Made by a program: the position numbers and the translations under genes | Part shown: positions 7,799 through 15,512 of the stretch, piece after piece | Numbering within the stretch: the stretch's first letter is position 1 | How the letters are laid out: the number at the start of each line of letters is the position of its first letter | Assembly (NCBI GenBank): GCA_027318945.1 | Contig: DAHVOF010000056.1 | Coordinates: 1 to 19,465, forward strand | Source: Actinomycetota bacterium | GTDB lineage: Bacteria; Actinomycetota; Acidimicrobiia; Acidimicrobiales; Acidimicrobiaceae | Reading direction: 5' to 3' | DNA: 19,465 nt | The notes under the pieces: model-generated | Database searches by the model: none | The model's input: the letters and a program-made list of their open reading frames with translations, nothing else | Told to the model about the DNA's origin: nothing

Positions 7799-8250
7799 TG
7801 CTGCCAAAGTCCGTCAAACGTGGTGCTGCCTGCTTTCCTTGACAGCTACATACGACGGAATAAACAGAGCCCTGCCCTGCGATTTAAGTTGAGCCTAACA
7901 TCCTGAGTTTCTGCAACTAGTTATAGGGCGCATGGCCGGCCATAGGGGTAAAACCTCAATACTGCTATGCGCCTGGCACCATCGGCGGCTTAACCATGCA
8001 GGTGCAGGCCATGGCTTCGCTCCCCGCGCCGAGTGCGGGTCAGAGGTAGTTGCGCTGGCGGAACGAGATTCCCCAGGATCAGCCTCATCCGGCTAGCTAC
8101 GTCAAAACGCCTCATCGGCTCGGCTGGGTTCAATTTTCGAGCCCTCGGCAAATCCGGCCGAAAACTAATTTCACCCGCCTTTGAAAGGCTCGTCGCCTTG
8201 CAACTGTTTACCGGCGAATCCGCTGAAATTTTAGCCGGATAAACATTTTG
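7799..8250. other. Gap of about 450 bp upstream of the hyuA promoter
   Basis: No gene was recognised. Contents seen are an inverted-repeat structure at 7927-7973, a near repeat of GCCTCATC(C)GGCT around 8084-8120, and a degenerate operator-like GGAAC-GAG-ATTCC at 8060-8072. Short open frames on both strands have no motif. The length and structure would allow a long control region or a small RNA, but there is no direct evidence for either. Confidence 0.4.
7927..7973. repeat. Nested inverted repeat, possible structured RNA element
   Basis: GGCGCAT (7927-7933) pairs with ATGCGCC (7967-7973). Inside lie a perfect 12-base palindrome ATGGCCGGCCAT (7932-7943) and a small stem formed by GGGGT and ACCTC. 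The arms can fold in alternative ways. No T-run follows, so a simple terminator is unlikely. Confidence 0.35.
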
Positions 8251-8279
8251 TTGACTGGACAAAAAGTCGAGGGTATAAT
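8251..8279 (+). promoter_or_regulatory. Near-consensus sigma70 promoter of the hyu operon
   Basis: TTGACT (8251-8256) and a perfect TATAAT (8274-8279) are spaced by 17 bases. Transcription would begin near 8286, inside the palindromic operator and only about 22 bases before the hyuA ATG. This is the strongest promoter in the window by eye, which fits a gene set that is switched off by a repressor. Confidence 0.8.
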
Positions 8280-8292
8280 GGAACATTGTTCC
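8280..8292. promoter_or_regulatory. 13-bp palindromic operator, probable IclR-family site (copy 2)
   Basis: GGAACATTGTTCC is a perfect inverted repeat around one base. It is adjacent to the -10 box and covers the expected start point, an arrangement expected for repression. It matches the core of the 17-bp palindrome at 1723-1739 at 12 of 13 positions, differing only at the centre base. Binding by the operon's own IclR protein is inferred. Confidence 0.7.
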
Positions 8293-8307
8293 GAAATAAG
8301 GGGAACG

Positions 8308-10398
8308 ATGAGCGACACGTGGACCATTGGCATCGATATCGGGGGCACATTTACAGATGTGGCGTTGATCTCCGGCTCAGGTGCGATCCACATGAGTAAG
8401 GCCCCCACTACTCCACACGATCCCGCAGACGGCGTGATGGATGCTCTGGCTAGGTCTGCACAAAACCTTCAGACCTCCCTACCTGATCTCCTCCGCAGCA
8501 CCGTGCGCATCACGCACGGATCGACGATAGCCACCAACGCCCTTCTTACGAGAGTAGGCGCAAAGGTAGGCCTAATAACCACCCGAGGATTCGAAGACAC
8601 GCCCTACATAATGCGCGCGATTGGAAGGGTAGACGGGCTGTCGGGAGACGATGTCAGGCATGTCACCTACCTAACCAAGCCTTCCCCCCTGGTAGAGAGG
8701 TCTCTTATAAGAGGCGTTCCTGAAAGAATGGACTCTGAAGGCAATGCCGTTATACCGCTTCAACTGGGTGCCGCCAAAGACGCCGCGGATGACCTAATAA
8801 AAAACGAGGGCGTAGAGGCGCTCGCGGTATGCCTGTTGAACGCCTGGGTAAACCCTGCACATGAACAAAAGATCCTCGAATATGTGGAATCCAACTACGG
8901 CTCAATGATCTACAGCTCCTACAGCCATCGGCTGGCCCGGGTAGCAGGTGAATACGCCCGCATGAACACCGTCCTCGCCGACTGCTTCATTGGGCCCAAG
9001 GTGAAGCAGTACCTAATTCATTTGGAGCGGAAACTCCGCAAAGCTGAATTCGGTGGAATTTTTCTCTTGATGCAGGGAAACGGAGGATTGGCAAGCCCTG
9101 ATCAGTGCGCACCCGTGGCGACATTGCAGTCGGGTCCGGCTGGAGGGATGCTCGCTGCATCGCACATGGCCCGGCTGCTTGGCCACCAACATGTCCTAAC
9201 GGCCGACATGGGTGGAACCAGTTTCGACGTGGGCCTCTACTCCGACGGATATTGGCGCTATGCATCTGAACCCGTATTCGATCGTTTCAGGATACTACAG
9301 CCAATAATCGAAATCGAATCGATAGGAGCCGGGGGAGGAACGATAGCCCGCACTGATACCCAGCTCAACAGGCTAATCGTGGGCCCACAGAGTGCAGGGG
9401 CGGACCCGGGTCCGGCCTGTTACGGCCTAGGGGGAACGATGCCTACCGTAACAGATGCGAATGTGACGCTTGGAATACTGGATCCCGATTACTTCCTTGG
9501 CGGTACAAATCCGCTCCATCCGGAGAAGGCTGAGGCTGTACTCGATCTTGCGGCCCAAGAAATCGGCTTGTCAAGCCTTGAGGCTGCTGCGGGAATACAT
9601 CAAATCATTAATGGCAAAATGGCTGACCTGATACGGCGACAGGTCATAAAGAGCGGTTTCATGCCAGCTGATTTCGTGCTCTATGCATATGGCGGCGCTG
9701 CCGCCATTCACGCGGTCGGGTTCGCAAAGGACCTTGGCATTCGGACCATTTTGGTGTTCCCGACTTCTCCCGTATTCTCCGCCTTCGGCATAGCCATGGC
9801 AGACGTAACCCATACCAAAATAATGACCTGCCAGTATCCGCTGCCAACCAGCCCTGAGGTCATAAACGCAACACTTGAGGAGATCGAAAACGAATTACTG
9901 GAGGATATGAGCAGAGAGAACTTCTCAGTTTTAGAAGTAACGCTGCGACGCTACCTGACGCTGAGGTTCCGTCGCCAGATGATCGGCGTCGAGCTGGAGA
10001 TCCCCTGGGCTCGCTTTGGAGAAATAGAGATGGCAAAGATACAAACAATGTTCGCAGACCGCTATCAGACCCTCTATGGGAAGGGAGCCGGCAACACCGA
10101 TGCCGGAATGGAGCTCGGCGCGATCAGAGTTGACGCCATCGGTCCAGTACCCAAAGCGAGCCTCCGGACTCAGCCAACCCACTCAAATAGAACTGCTGAA
10201 CCTAAGGGTGAAAGAGAGGTCTATTTCGAAGGGAGCTGGGTCAAAGCAAATGTATACGACTGGGAGAAGATGCTGCCAGGACAGGCCCTTAGCGCTACAA
10301 GCATCGTGGAGTCGCCCTTCACGACTGTCCTAATACCGTCCGGAGCATACGGCCGGTTCGATGAATACGGCAACCTAATCCTGAAAATAGCAGAGTAG
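8308..10398 (+). CDS. hyuA: HyuA-type subunit: hydantoinase/oxoprolinase/acetone carboxylase family
   Basis: This 696-residue protein is the ATP-using subunit of the HyuA/HyuB superfamily, which includes N-methylhydantoinase, 5-oxoprolinase, caprolactamase and acetone/acetophenone carboxylases. It has the actin/ASKHA-like phosphate motif DIGGTFTD (10-17), a second one at ADMGGTSFDVG (about 298-309), the IGAGGGTIA loop near 340, GADPGPACYG near 363 and VTDANVTLG soon after. ATG 8308 is chosen: AAGGGGA (8298-8304) precedes it and the protein then starts just before the first motif. An in-frame TTG at 8248 would place the start inside the promoter. HyuB follows after 26 bases, its expected partner. 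The reaction (carboxylation or amide-ring hydrolysis) cannot be settled from this subunit alone; the symbol is a family label. Confidence 0.9.
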   Translation: MSDTWTIGIDIGGTFTDVALISGSGAIHMSKAPTTPHDPADGVMDALARSAQNLQTSLPDLLRSTVRITHGSTIATNALLTRVGAKVGLITTRGFEDTPYIMRAIGRVDGLSGDDVRHVTYLTKPSPLVERSLIRGVPERMDSEGNAVIPLQLGAAKDAADDLIKNEGVEALAVCLLNAWVNPAHEQKILEYVESNYGSMIYSSYSHRLARVAGEYARMNTVLADCFIGPKVKQYLIHLERKLRKAEFGGIFLLMQGNGGLASPDQCAPVATLQSGPAGGMLAASHMARLLGHQHVLTADMGGTSFDVGLYSDGYWRYASEPVFDRFRILQPIIEIESIGAGGGTIARTDTQLNRLIVGPQSAGADPGPACYGLGGTMPTVTDANVTLGILDPDYFLGGTNPLHPEKAEAVLDLAAQEIGLSSLEAAAGIHQIINGKMADLIRRQVIKSGFMPADFVLYAYGGAAAIHAVGFAKDLGIRTILVFPTSPVFSAFGIAMADVTHTKIMTCQYPLPTSPEVINATLEEIENELLEDMSRENFSVLEVTLRRYLTLRFRRQMIGVELEIPWARFGEIEMAKIQTMFADRYQTLYGKGAGNTDAGMELGAIRVDAIGPVPKASLRTQPTHSNRTAEPKGEREVYFEGSWVKANVYDWEKMLPGQALSATSIVESPFTTVLIPSGAYGRFDEYGNLILKIAE

Positions 10399-10424
10399 TC
10401 GGTAGCGATAAAAGGAGACATTCA

Positions 10425-12629
10425 GTGGTTACAGCTGTAGATTCGCTCGATCCGGTCAAGTACGAGATCTTCATGCATCGGCTGTGGACGATAGGCGAAG
10501 AGGGCCGCATAGCCCTTCAAAGAGTTTCAGCATCACCAATAGTAGTCCAGGGCGGAGAATGCATGCAGTCCTTCTACGATCCGAGTGGGCGCATGATCCT
10601 TGCTTGCTCGGGCCACTTGCGCTTCGCGGCCGCCACATCTGATGCCATAAAGAAGATAGTCGAATGGTTCGGCTCCGACCCTGGATTTTATGAAGGGGAC
10701 CAGATCTTCAACAACGATCCTTACGTGGCTGGCTCTCACACTTATGACCAGATGGTGATAATGCCCATCTATTACGACGGTCGCCTAATTGCTTGGACTG
10801 CAAGCAGCTCCCACACGGCCGACACCGGCGGGGTGATGAGAGGCGCAGCCACGGAGATCTTTCACGAGGGGCTCAGAATACTTGGGCTAAAAATCGTTGA
10901 ACGCGGGCAATTTCGCAATGATGTATGTAGGACTATTGTCGAGCAGTGCCGCGATCCGTATTACGTGGAACTCGACTTAAGATCCCGAATAGCAGGCAAC
11001 AACGTCAGCGCGCGGCGATTCCTGGACCTTGTCGACCAATTTGGTGTCGAATTCGTCGAGGCAGCTAGCCAAAGACTCATGGATGACTCCGAACGCATGG
11101 CGCGCACCAAACTATTATCGCTTCCAAACGGAATTTGGCGATCGAGAATGTTTGCCTCGGGTATGAGGCGGCCCGAGCCCTACCAGATCGTATGCGCAAT
11201 GCAGAAAAGCGACGACAAATTGAGCTTCGACTTTGAAGGAACCAGCCCACAGCTAAACGATGATCAGAACTCTACGCTACCTAGCACGCTTGCGCACGTA
11301 ACGTTGGCATTGACGAACACTCTGTTCTGGGATGTCCCCTGGAGCGACGGAAAGATGGCACCCGTTAAGGTGAGCGTTCCAGAAGGAAGCCTGTTGAATG
11401 CCAACTTTCCGGCAGCCTGTGGCGGTGCTCCCCGGGTGGGCCAGATACTGGTATCTGCCGTCAGCGAATGCGTCGCGAAGATGCTCTATGCCGGGGGCAG
11501 ACGCGATGATATCAACGCAGGCTGGCAAGGGCTCTGGTACGAAGGCGGACCCGGATATTTCTATGGAGGCCACACCCGCCAAGGTGTTCCTGTTGCTCAG
11601 GGCCTTTACGACATTCACGGCGGAGGATTCGGCGCTACCCCGCTGCGCGACGGAGTAGACAGCGGCGGTCATTCCAACATTCCAGCCGGCGGAATCAGCG
11701 ATGTCGAGTGGATAGAGCTCCAATACCCCTTCCTTTATCTGACGAGGAACCATTCACCAAACGGCGCAGGCTATGGTTCACGTAGAGGCGGAGACGGAAC
11801 TCACCGAGTCTACATGGTCTACGGAAGCCATGATCTGTCCGTCGACTTCAGACCATATGCAGGAATTCCGAATGGAGGATTCGGACTTTTCGGTGGTTTC
11901 CCAGCTGGAAGCGGCGGCGTCCGTGCCGTTTGGACGACCAAGGCGAGCGAAGTGAAAAACAGGATGAGCCAAGGAGAGTACCCCACTTCCCCCGCCGAGA
12001 TAATCAATGAGAAGTGGGGAGAGGCCCTGGCAACATCACCGTCAAATCCTCACGTCAAGGTTCCGGAATGGGGATTCATTTCAGACTTCACCCAGGGAGG
12101 TGGCGGCTTCGGCGACCCGCTTGAGCGCGGTATCGAAAAGCTCCAGGAGGACCTCGACTCAGGTATCTACAATGCCTGGGCAGCTGAGCGCTTCTTCGGA
12201 GCCGCATTCACGGAAGACGGAAGGATCGACGAAGTTAAAACTAGGACGAAGCGAGTCGAGCTTCGCGAAAGCAGGTTGAAGAATCTGTCGAACACATCCG
12301 TCTTGCAAACAGCCCGTGGCGCCACGGTTATAGCCTCGCCACACGCTGAACTCGACATCGTCGAAATTGACGGAACTCCCTTGTGGTGTTGCCGCCAATG
12401 CGACACCGTGATTGGATCCGCCAGAGAGAACTACAAGAAGTTTGCATGGTCTATAACCGAACCTCTCGATGGCGTCAGCGAATTCCCGCTGCCGTCCGGC
12501 GATTCGTTCATCGGGGAATTCATCTACTATTTCTGCCCGGCCTGCGGGATACAGCTACAGGTCGACGTCTACTGTCCACAACTGGGCGGAGATCGTCAAT
12601 GGTGGGACATCCAGATCCAGCTTCGGTGA
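10425..12629 (+). CDS. hyuB: HyuB-type subunit fused to an acetone carboxylase gamma-like zinc domain
   Basis: Residues about 5-570 are a hydantoinase B/oxoprolinase domain (NDPYVAGSHTYDQM, SSSHTADTGG, GGGGFGDP near its end). The chain is 734 residues, longer than a usual HyuB of about 520-590. The extra C-terminal part (about 590-734) carries two Cys pairs, CRQC (656-659) and CPAC (704-707), in the context YYFCPACGIQLQVDV. This resembles the acetone carboxylase gamma subunit (Acetone_carb_G type), normally a separate zinc-binding polypeptide. The fusion favours a ketone-carboxylase-like complex over a plain hydantoinase, though this remains inference. GTG 10425 has AAAGGAG (10411-10417) seven bases before it. 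The CoA-transferase gene follows after 30 bases. The symbol is a family label. Confidence 0.87.
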   Translation: MVTAVDSLDPVKYEIFMHRLWTIGEEGRIALQRVSASPIVVQGGECMQSFYDPSGRMILACSGHLRFAAATSDAIKKIVEWFGSDPGFYEGDQIFNNDPYVAGSHTYDQMVIMPIYYDGRLIAWTASSSHTADTGGVMRGAATEIFHEGLRILGLKIVERGQFRNDVCRTIVEQCRDPYYVELDLRSRIAGNNVSARRFLDLVDQFGVEFVEAASQRLMDDSERMARTKLLSLPNGIWRSRMFASGMRRPEPYQIVCAMQKSDDKLSFDFEGTSPQLNDDQNSTLPSTLAHVTLALTNTLFWDVPWSDGKMAPVKVSVPEGSLLNANFPAACGGAPRVGQILVSAVSECVAKMLYAGGRRDDINAGWQGLWYEGGPGYFYGGHTRQGVPVAQGLYDIHGGGFGATPLRDGVDSGGHSNIPAGGISDVEWIELQYPFLYLTRNHSPNGAGYGSRRGGDGTHRVYMVYGSHDLSVDFRPYAGIPNGGFGLFGGFPAGSGGVRAVWTTKASEVKNRMSQGEYPTSPAEIINEKWGEALATSPSNPHVKVPEWGFISDFTQGGGGFGDPLERGIEKLQEDLDSGIYNAWAAERFFGAAFTEDGRIDEVKTRTKRVELRESRLKNLSNTSVLQTARGATVIASPHAELDIVEIDGTPLWCCRQCDTVIGSARENYKKFAWSITEPLDGVSEFPLPSGDSFIGEFIYYFCPACGIQLQVDVYCPQLGGDRQWWDIQIQLR

Positions 12630-12659
12630 CCGAACTACACAAAAAGGAGCGCGCCTGAT

Positions 12660-13853
12660 ATGGCCGAAGCATTAGCCGGGTTGCTCGTTGTCGAGGTTGC
12701 GAACTACGTGACGGGCCCATTCGCCGGAGCAATGCTTGGTGATCTCGGCGCCGAGGTCATCAAGGTGGAAGATCCGGATAAAGGCGATCCGTTTCGATGT
12801 TGGGGAGAGGACCTATACAGCCCAGCTTTCTGCGCTCTCAATCGCAACAAGAAGAGCTTTTGTATAGACCTCAGGACCGCTGGAGGCAGGAGTCTCCTTG
12901 GGGAGCTGATCGAGCGCGCAGACGTCGTGATCGAAAACTACCGTCCCGGTGTAGCTGATAAAATGGGCTTCGGTTACGATGCGGTTCGCGTCAGGAACCC
13001 CAAGCTCGTCTACTGCTCCATATCCGGATTCGGAGAGGATGGCCCCTACAGCCAGAGGCCTGGCTTCGACACCGTGGGACAAGCATTGAGCGGCCTGCTA
13101 AGTCTTTTGACCGATATCGCCAAACCCGAGCCTATGGGGATCTCGCTTTCAGATCATATAACCGGAATTTATGCCTTTTGTGGAATAATGTCTGCACTAG
13201 CGGCCAGAGCAGTCGACGGCCAAGGCCAGTTGATAACAACTTCGTTGCTGCAAGCGACAATGCATCTAATGGGAGAAAATGCCGCACACTATTTTTTTGC
13301 GAATGATTCCCCGGTGCGTCAAACCCGGGTACACCAAGCTCAGGTTTACGCGTTCAGGGCGTCAGACGGTCTTCCCTTTGTAGTCCATCTTTCGTCCCCA
13401 TCAAAGTTTTGGGAAGGCCTGGCGAATGCAATTGGACATCCCGAATGGCTCAACGACCCACGATTTGCCACGCATTCGGCACGCCAGCAAAACTACCAGG
13501 CACTTCTATCCCAGCTTCAGAGGATCTTCGACTCTGCGCCCAGAGATCATTGGCTCGACGAGCTTGCTGGACGAGATGTCCCATCGGCACCGATTAACAC
13601 GATTGCTGACGCTTTCGCAGATCCGCAAGTACGGCACTTGAAAATGGAGATAAGCTACGACCATCCCACCCGGGGGACCGTCCACGGCGTAGCACCGGGT
13701 TTTTCGCTTTCCACTACTCCGCTCTCGGTTCGTCGCGCACCGCCAACCCTTGGCGAGCACACTGCGTTGATCCTCGACTCTCTCGGAATTCCACCCGAAA
13801 TGCGTGCAAAATTAAAAACTCAAGGGGCTTTCGGCCCATCACAACAAGTCTGA
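12660..13853 (+). CDS. CaiB/BaiF (class III) CoA-transferase
   Basis: A 397-residue family III CoA-transferase, which moves CoA from an acyl-CoA donor to a carboxylate through an enzyme-bound anhydride. The N-terminus is typical (LLVVEVANYVTGPFAGAMLGDLGAEVIKVEDP), followed by NRNKKSFCIDL, ENYRPGVADKMG and CSISGFGEDGPY. The catalytic aspartate is Asp165 in GISLSDHITG. The C-terminal part ends with LGEHTALIL and a short tail. AAGGAG (12644-12649) lies ten bases before the ATG. It is fourth from the end of the hyu operon, one base before the thiolase-like gene. A carboxylate made by the HyuA/HyuB enzyme would be its natural acceptor, giving a CoA thioester for the next enzyme; this is inferred from order. 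The acyl specificity is not evident. Confidence 0.92.
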   Translation: MAEALAGLLVVEVANYVTGPFAGAMLGDLGAEVIKVEDPDKGDPFRCWGEDLYSPAFCALNRNKKSFCIDLRTAGGRSLLGELIERADVVIENYRPGVADKMGFGYDAVRVRNPKLVYCSISGFGEDGPYSQRPGFDTVGQALSGLLSLLTDIAKPEPMGISLSDHITGIYAFCGIMSALAARAVDGQGQLITTSLLQATMHLMGENAAHYFFANDSPVRQTRVHQAQVYAFRASDGLPFVVHLSSPSKFWEGLANAIGHPEWLNDPRFATHSARQQNYQALLSQLQRIFDSAPRDHWLDELAGRDVPSAPINTIADAFADPQVRHLKMEISYDHPTRGTVHGVAPGFSLSTTPLSVRRAPPTLGEHTALILDSLGIPPEMRAKLKTQGAFGPSQQV

Positions 13854-13854
13854 C

Positions 13855-15042
13855 ATGACATCCCCGAACCAAGCCCTCAAAAACAAATATGCCATTGTTG
13901 GAGTCGGCCAAAGCGACCTCGGCCAAGTCCCAGGATGCAGCTCGCTTGGATTGCTGGGCGAGGCGATGCAGAACGCAGTGGAAGATGCCGGTCTAAAAAA
14001 GAGCGACGTGAATGGCCTTATCTGCAGAGGTCCAGATGATATCTATACACACCATCAGAGAATGGGAGAGTTGCTCGGGCTAAACGCCGAATTCAGCACT
14101 ACCCTGGATAACGGCGGAGCCAGCCAGATTCTTTCGGTGATACTGGCGGTAATGGCAATCGACGCGGGAATGTGCGATGTCGTTTTGTGCGGCTACGGGA
14201 GAGACAGCTGGTCACGCACGCACCGGAACGCTTCCACGAAGATGAGCTTGCCACTCGTACCCCCTGAACAGGAGCGATCAGAATTTAATGCGGAGTCGGG
14301 AATGTTCGGCGCAGTCGCGATGCACGCTCTTGGTGCCTCTCGACACATGGCCCTTTACGGAACCTCGAAGGATGCTCTCGGATCTATAGCAATCACTTTC
14401 AGAGAGCACGCGCTAAAAAATCCTTTAGCACAGATGAAGCAGCCGCTGACGCTTGATAAATACCGTGAAGGCCGGCGAATCGTCGACCCTTTCAACATAT
14501 ATGACTGCAGCCTTGTCACTGATGGTGCCGGCGCCGTTGTAGTGTGCACGGCCGAAAGGGCAACATACCTCAGGCATCGACCGGTTCTCATCTCTGGCTT
14601 TGGAACCTTCAACAATCTCAGGGGCTGGTATTTCGACGAGCACATGACCGACACCGCAGCCCGGCGAAGTGGGGAAAAGGCGTTCAGTATGGCTGGCATC
14701 AGACCCCAGGATATCGACACGGCACAGCTGTACGACTGTTTCACCTACATGGTTGTGACACAGCTTGAAGACTACGGTTTCTGCAAAAAAGGTGAAGGGG
14801 GGCCGTTTGCGGCCTCCGGCACCCTGTCTCTAAATGGTTCCCTTCCCTGCAACACATCGGGAGGCCAGCTTTCCGAGGGTCATGTCGAAGGGATGCTACA
14901 AATACTGGAAGGTGTCCGCCAACTCCGCCATGAGTATGAACCTGCGCGACAGGTGCCCGGTGCCCGGTGGGCGCTGGTGAGCGGACATGGCGGCAACACC
15001 GTATGCCACAGCTCCCTTATCCTCCAGCGCGGCGGGGATTAG
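13855..15042 (+). CDS. Thiolase-fold (SCP-x/lipid-transfer type) protein without the nucleophilic Cys
   Basis: A 395-residue member of the SCP-x-like thiolase family that pairs with DUF35 OB-fold proteins. Family marks include YAIVGVGQSDLG, DCSLVTDGAGAVVV, LYDCFTYMVVTQLEDYGF, CNTSGGQLSEGH (332-343) and GHGGNT (377-382). In a true thiolase the first block reads near NxCASG with the acyl-accepting Cys. Here it is NGGASQ, with Gly88 at that place and no adjacent Cys. The usual HGG histidine is also Ser335. Relatives such as the steroid side-chain retro-aldolase Ltp2 have also lost thiolase residues and cleave beta-hydroxyacyl-CoA with a DUF35 partner. A retro-aldolase or condensing role is thus more likely than thiolysis. 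It begins one base after the CoA-transferase stop, implying coupled translation. Confidence 0.87.
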   Translation: MTSPNQALKNKYAIVGVGQSDLGQVPGCSSLGLLGEAMQNAVEDAGLKKSDVNGLICRGPDDIYTHHQRMGELLGLNAEFSTTLDNGGASQILSVILAVMAIDAGMCDVVLCGYGRDSWSRTHRNASTKMSLPLVPPEQERSEFNAESGMFGAVAMHALGASRHMALYGTSKDALGSIAITFREHALKNPLAQMKQPLTLDKYREGRRIVDPFNIYDCSLVTDGAGAVVVCTAERATYLRHRPVLISGFGTFNNLRGWYFDEHMTDTAARRSGEKAFSMAGIRPQDIDTAQLYDCFTYMVVTQLEDYGFCKKGEGGPFAASGTLSLNGSLPCNTSGGQLSEGHVEGMLQILEGVRQLRHEYEPARQVPGARWALVSGHGGNTVCHSSLILQRGGD

Positions 15043-15044
15043 AA

Positions 15045-15443
15045 ATGGACGAAATATCACGGCCAGTCCCGAAGCCCAGCCCAGAATCCCTCCCATTCTG
15101 GCAAGCCTGCCAGAATGGATACTTCATGCTACCAAAGTGCGAAGAATGCGGGTCCTTCTGGTTTCCGCCTTCGATTTTCTGTCCGGAATGCTGGAGCAGG
15201 AGCTGGAGGTGGTCAGAGTCAAGCGGCTTGGGCTTGATCCATTCATTTGTAATTTTCCGAAGGCAGTACCACCCCGGTTTTCAACCACCCTATTGTGTTG
15301 GGGTGATCCGCCTCCAAGAGGGGCCGAGCATTCTAGGCAGGATCCTGAGCAGTGACATGGGACAATTACAGGTAGGAACTGCTGTGCGGCTAGTGTGGGA
15401 TCGCGCCGCAGAATGGCAGATCCCCGCGTTCCAACCAGCGTGA
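15045..15443 (+). CDS. DUF35 OB-fold zinc-ribbon protein, partner of the thiolase-like protein
   Basis: A 132-residue small protein of the DUF35 (OB-fold acyl-CoA-associated) family. Residues 13-30 form the helical lead-in (PESLPFWQACQNGYFMLPKC). A rubredoxin-like zinc ribbon has Cys32, Cys35, Cys46 and Cys49 (CEECGSFWFPPSIFCPEC). The OB fold follows (GLIHSFVIFRRQYHPGF...PYCVGVIRLQEGP...VRLVWD). Family members bind CoA esters and form complexes with thiolase-fold partners, as ChsH2 does with Ltp2. ATG 15045 lies two bases after the thiolase-like stop and has GCGGGG about seven bases upstream. A longer frame reaching back to 14967 would overlap the preceding gene and adds nothing family-like. 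Adjacency makes complex formation with the preceding protein very likely. Confidence 0.9.
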   Translation: MDEISRPVPKPSPESLPFWQACQNGYFMLPKCEECGSFWFPPSIFCPECWSRSWRWSESSGLGLIHSFVIFRRQYHPGFQPPYCVGVIRLQEGPSILGRILSSDMGQLQVGTAVRLVWDRAAEWQIPAFQPA

Positions 15444-15468
15444 ATGCAGAGCCGCTACGGGCGAAGCG

Positions 15469-15486
15469 GGAATCATTGAAAATTCC
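15469..15486. promoter_or_regulatory. Inverted repeat upstream of the iclR-type gene
   Basis: GGAAT and ATTCC flank an 8-base spacer, and GC/GC flanks extend the pairing with one bulge. It lies in the 69-base space before the regulator gene. It could be a weak operator for autoregulation or a small hairpin; its arms share only GGAA/TTCC with the two strong operators and the spacing differs. Confidence 0.25.
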
Positions 15487-15512
15487 GCAGAGAGACGAAC
15501 TGGAGACTCGTT

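Noticed and set aside
8125..8145. tRNA-like GGTTCAATTTTCGAGCC segment
   Set aside because: It resembles a T-arm only superficially; no acceptor stem, D-arm or anticodon arm can be built around it.
8248..8307. N-terminal extension of HyuA from TTG 8248
   Set aside because: It would place the start codon within the promoter hexamers. ATG 8308 has a good ribosome site and gives the normal family N-terminus.
14967..15044. N-terminal extension of the DUF35 protein
   Set aside because: It overlaps the thiolase-like coding region in another frame and adds no family-like sequence; ATG 15045 fits.
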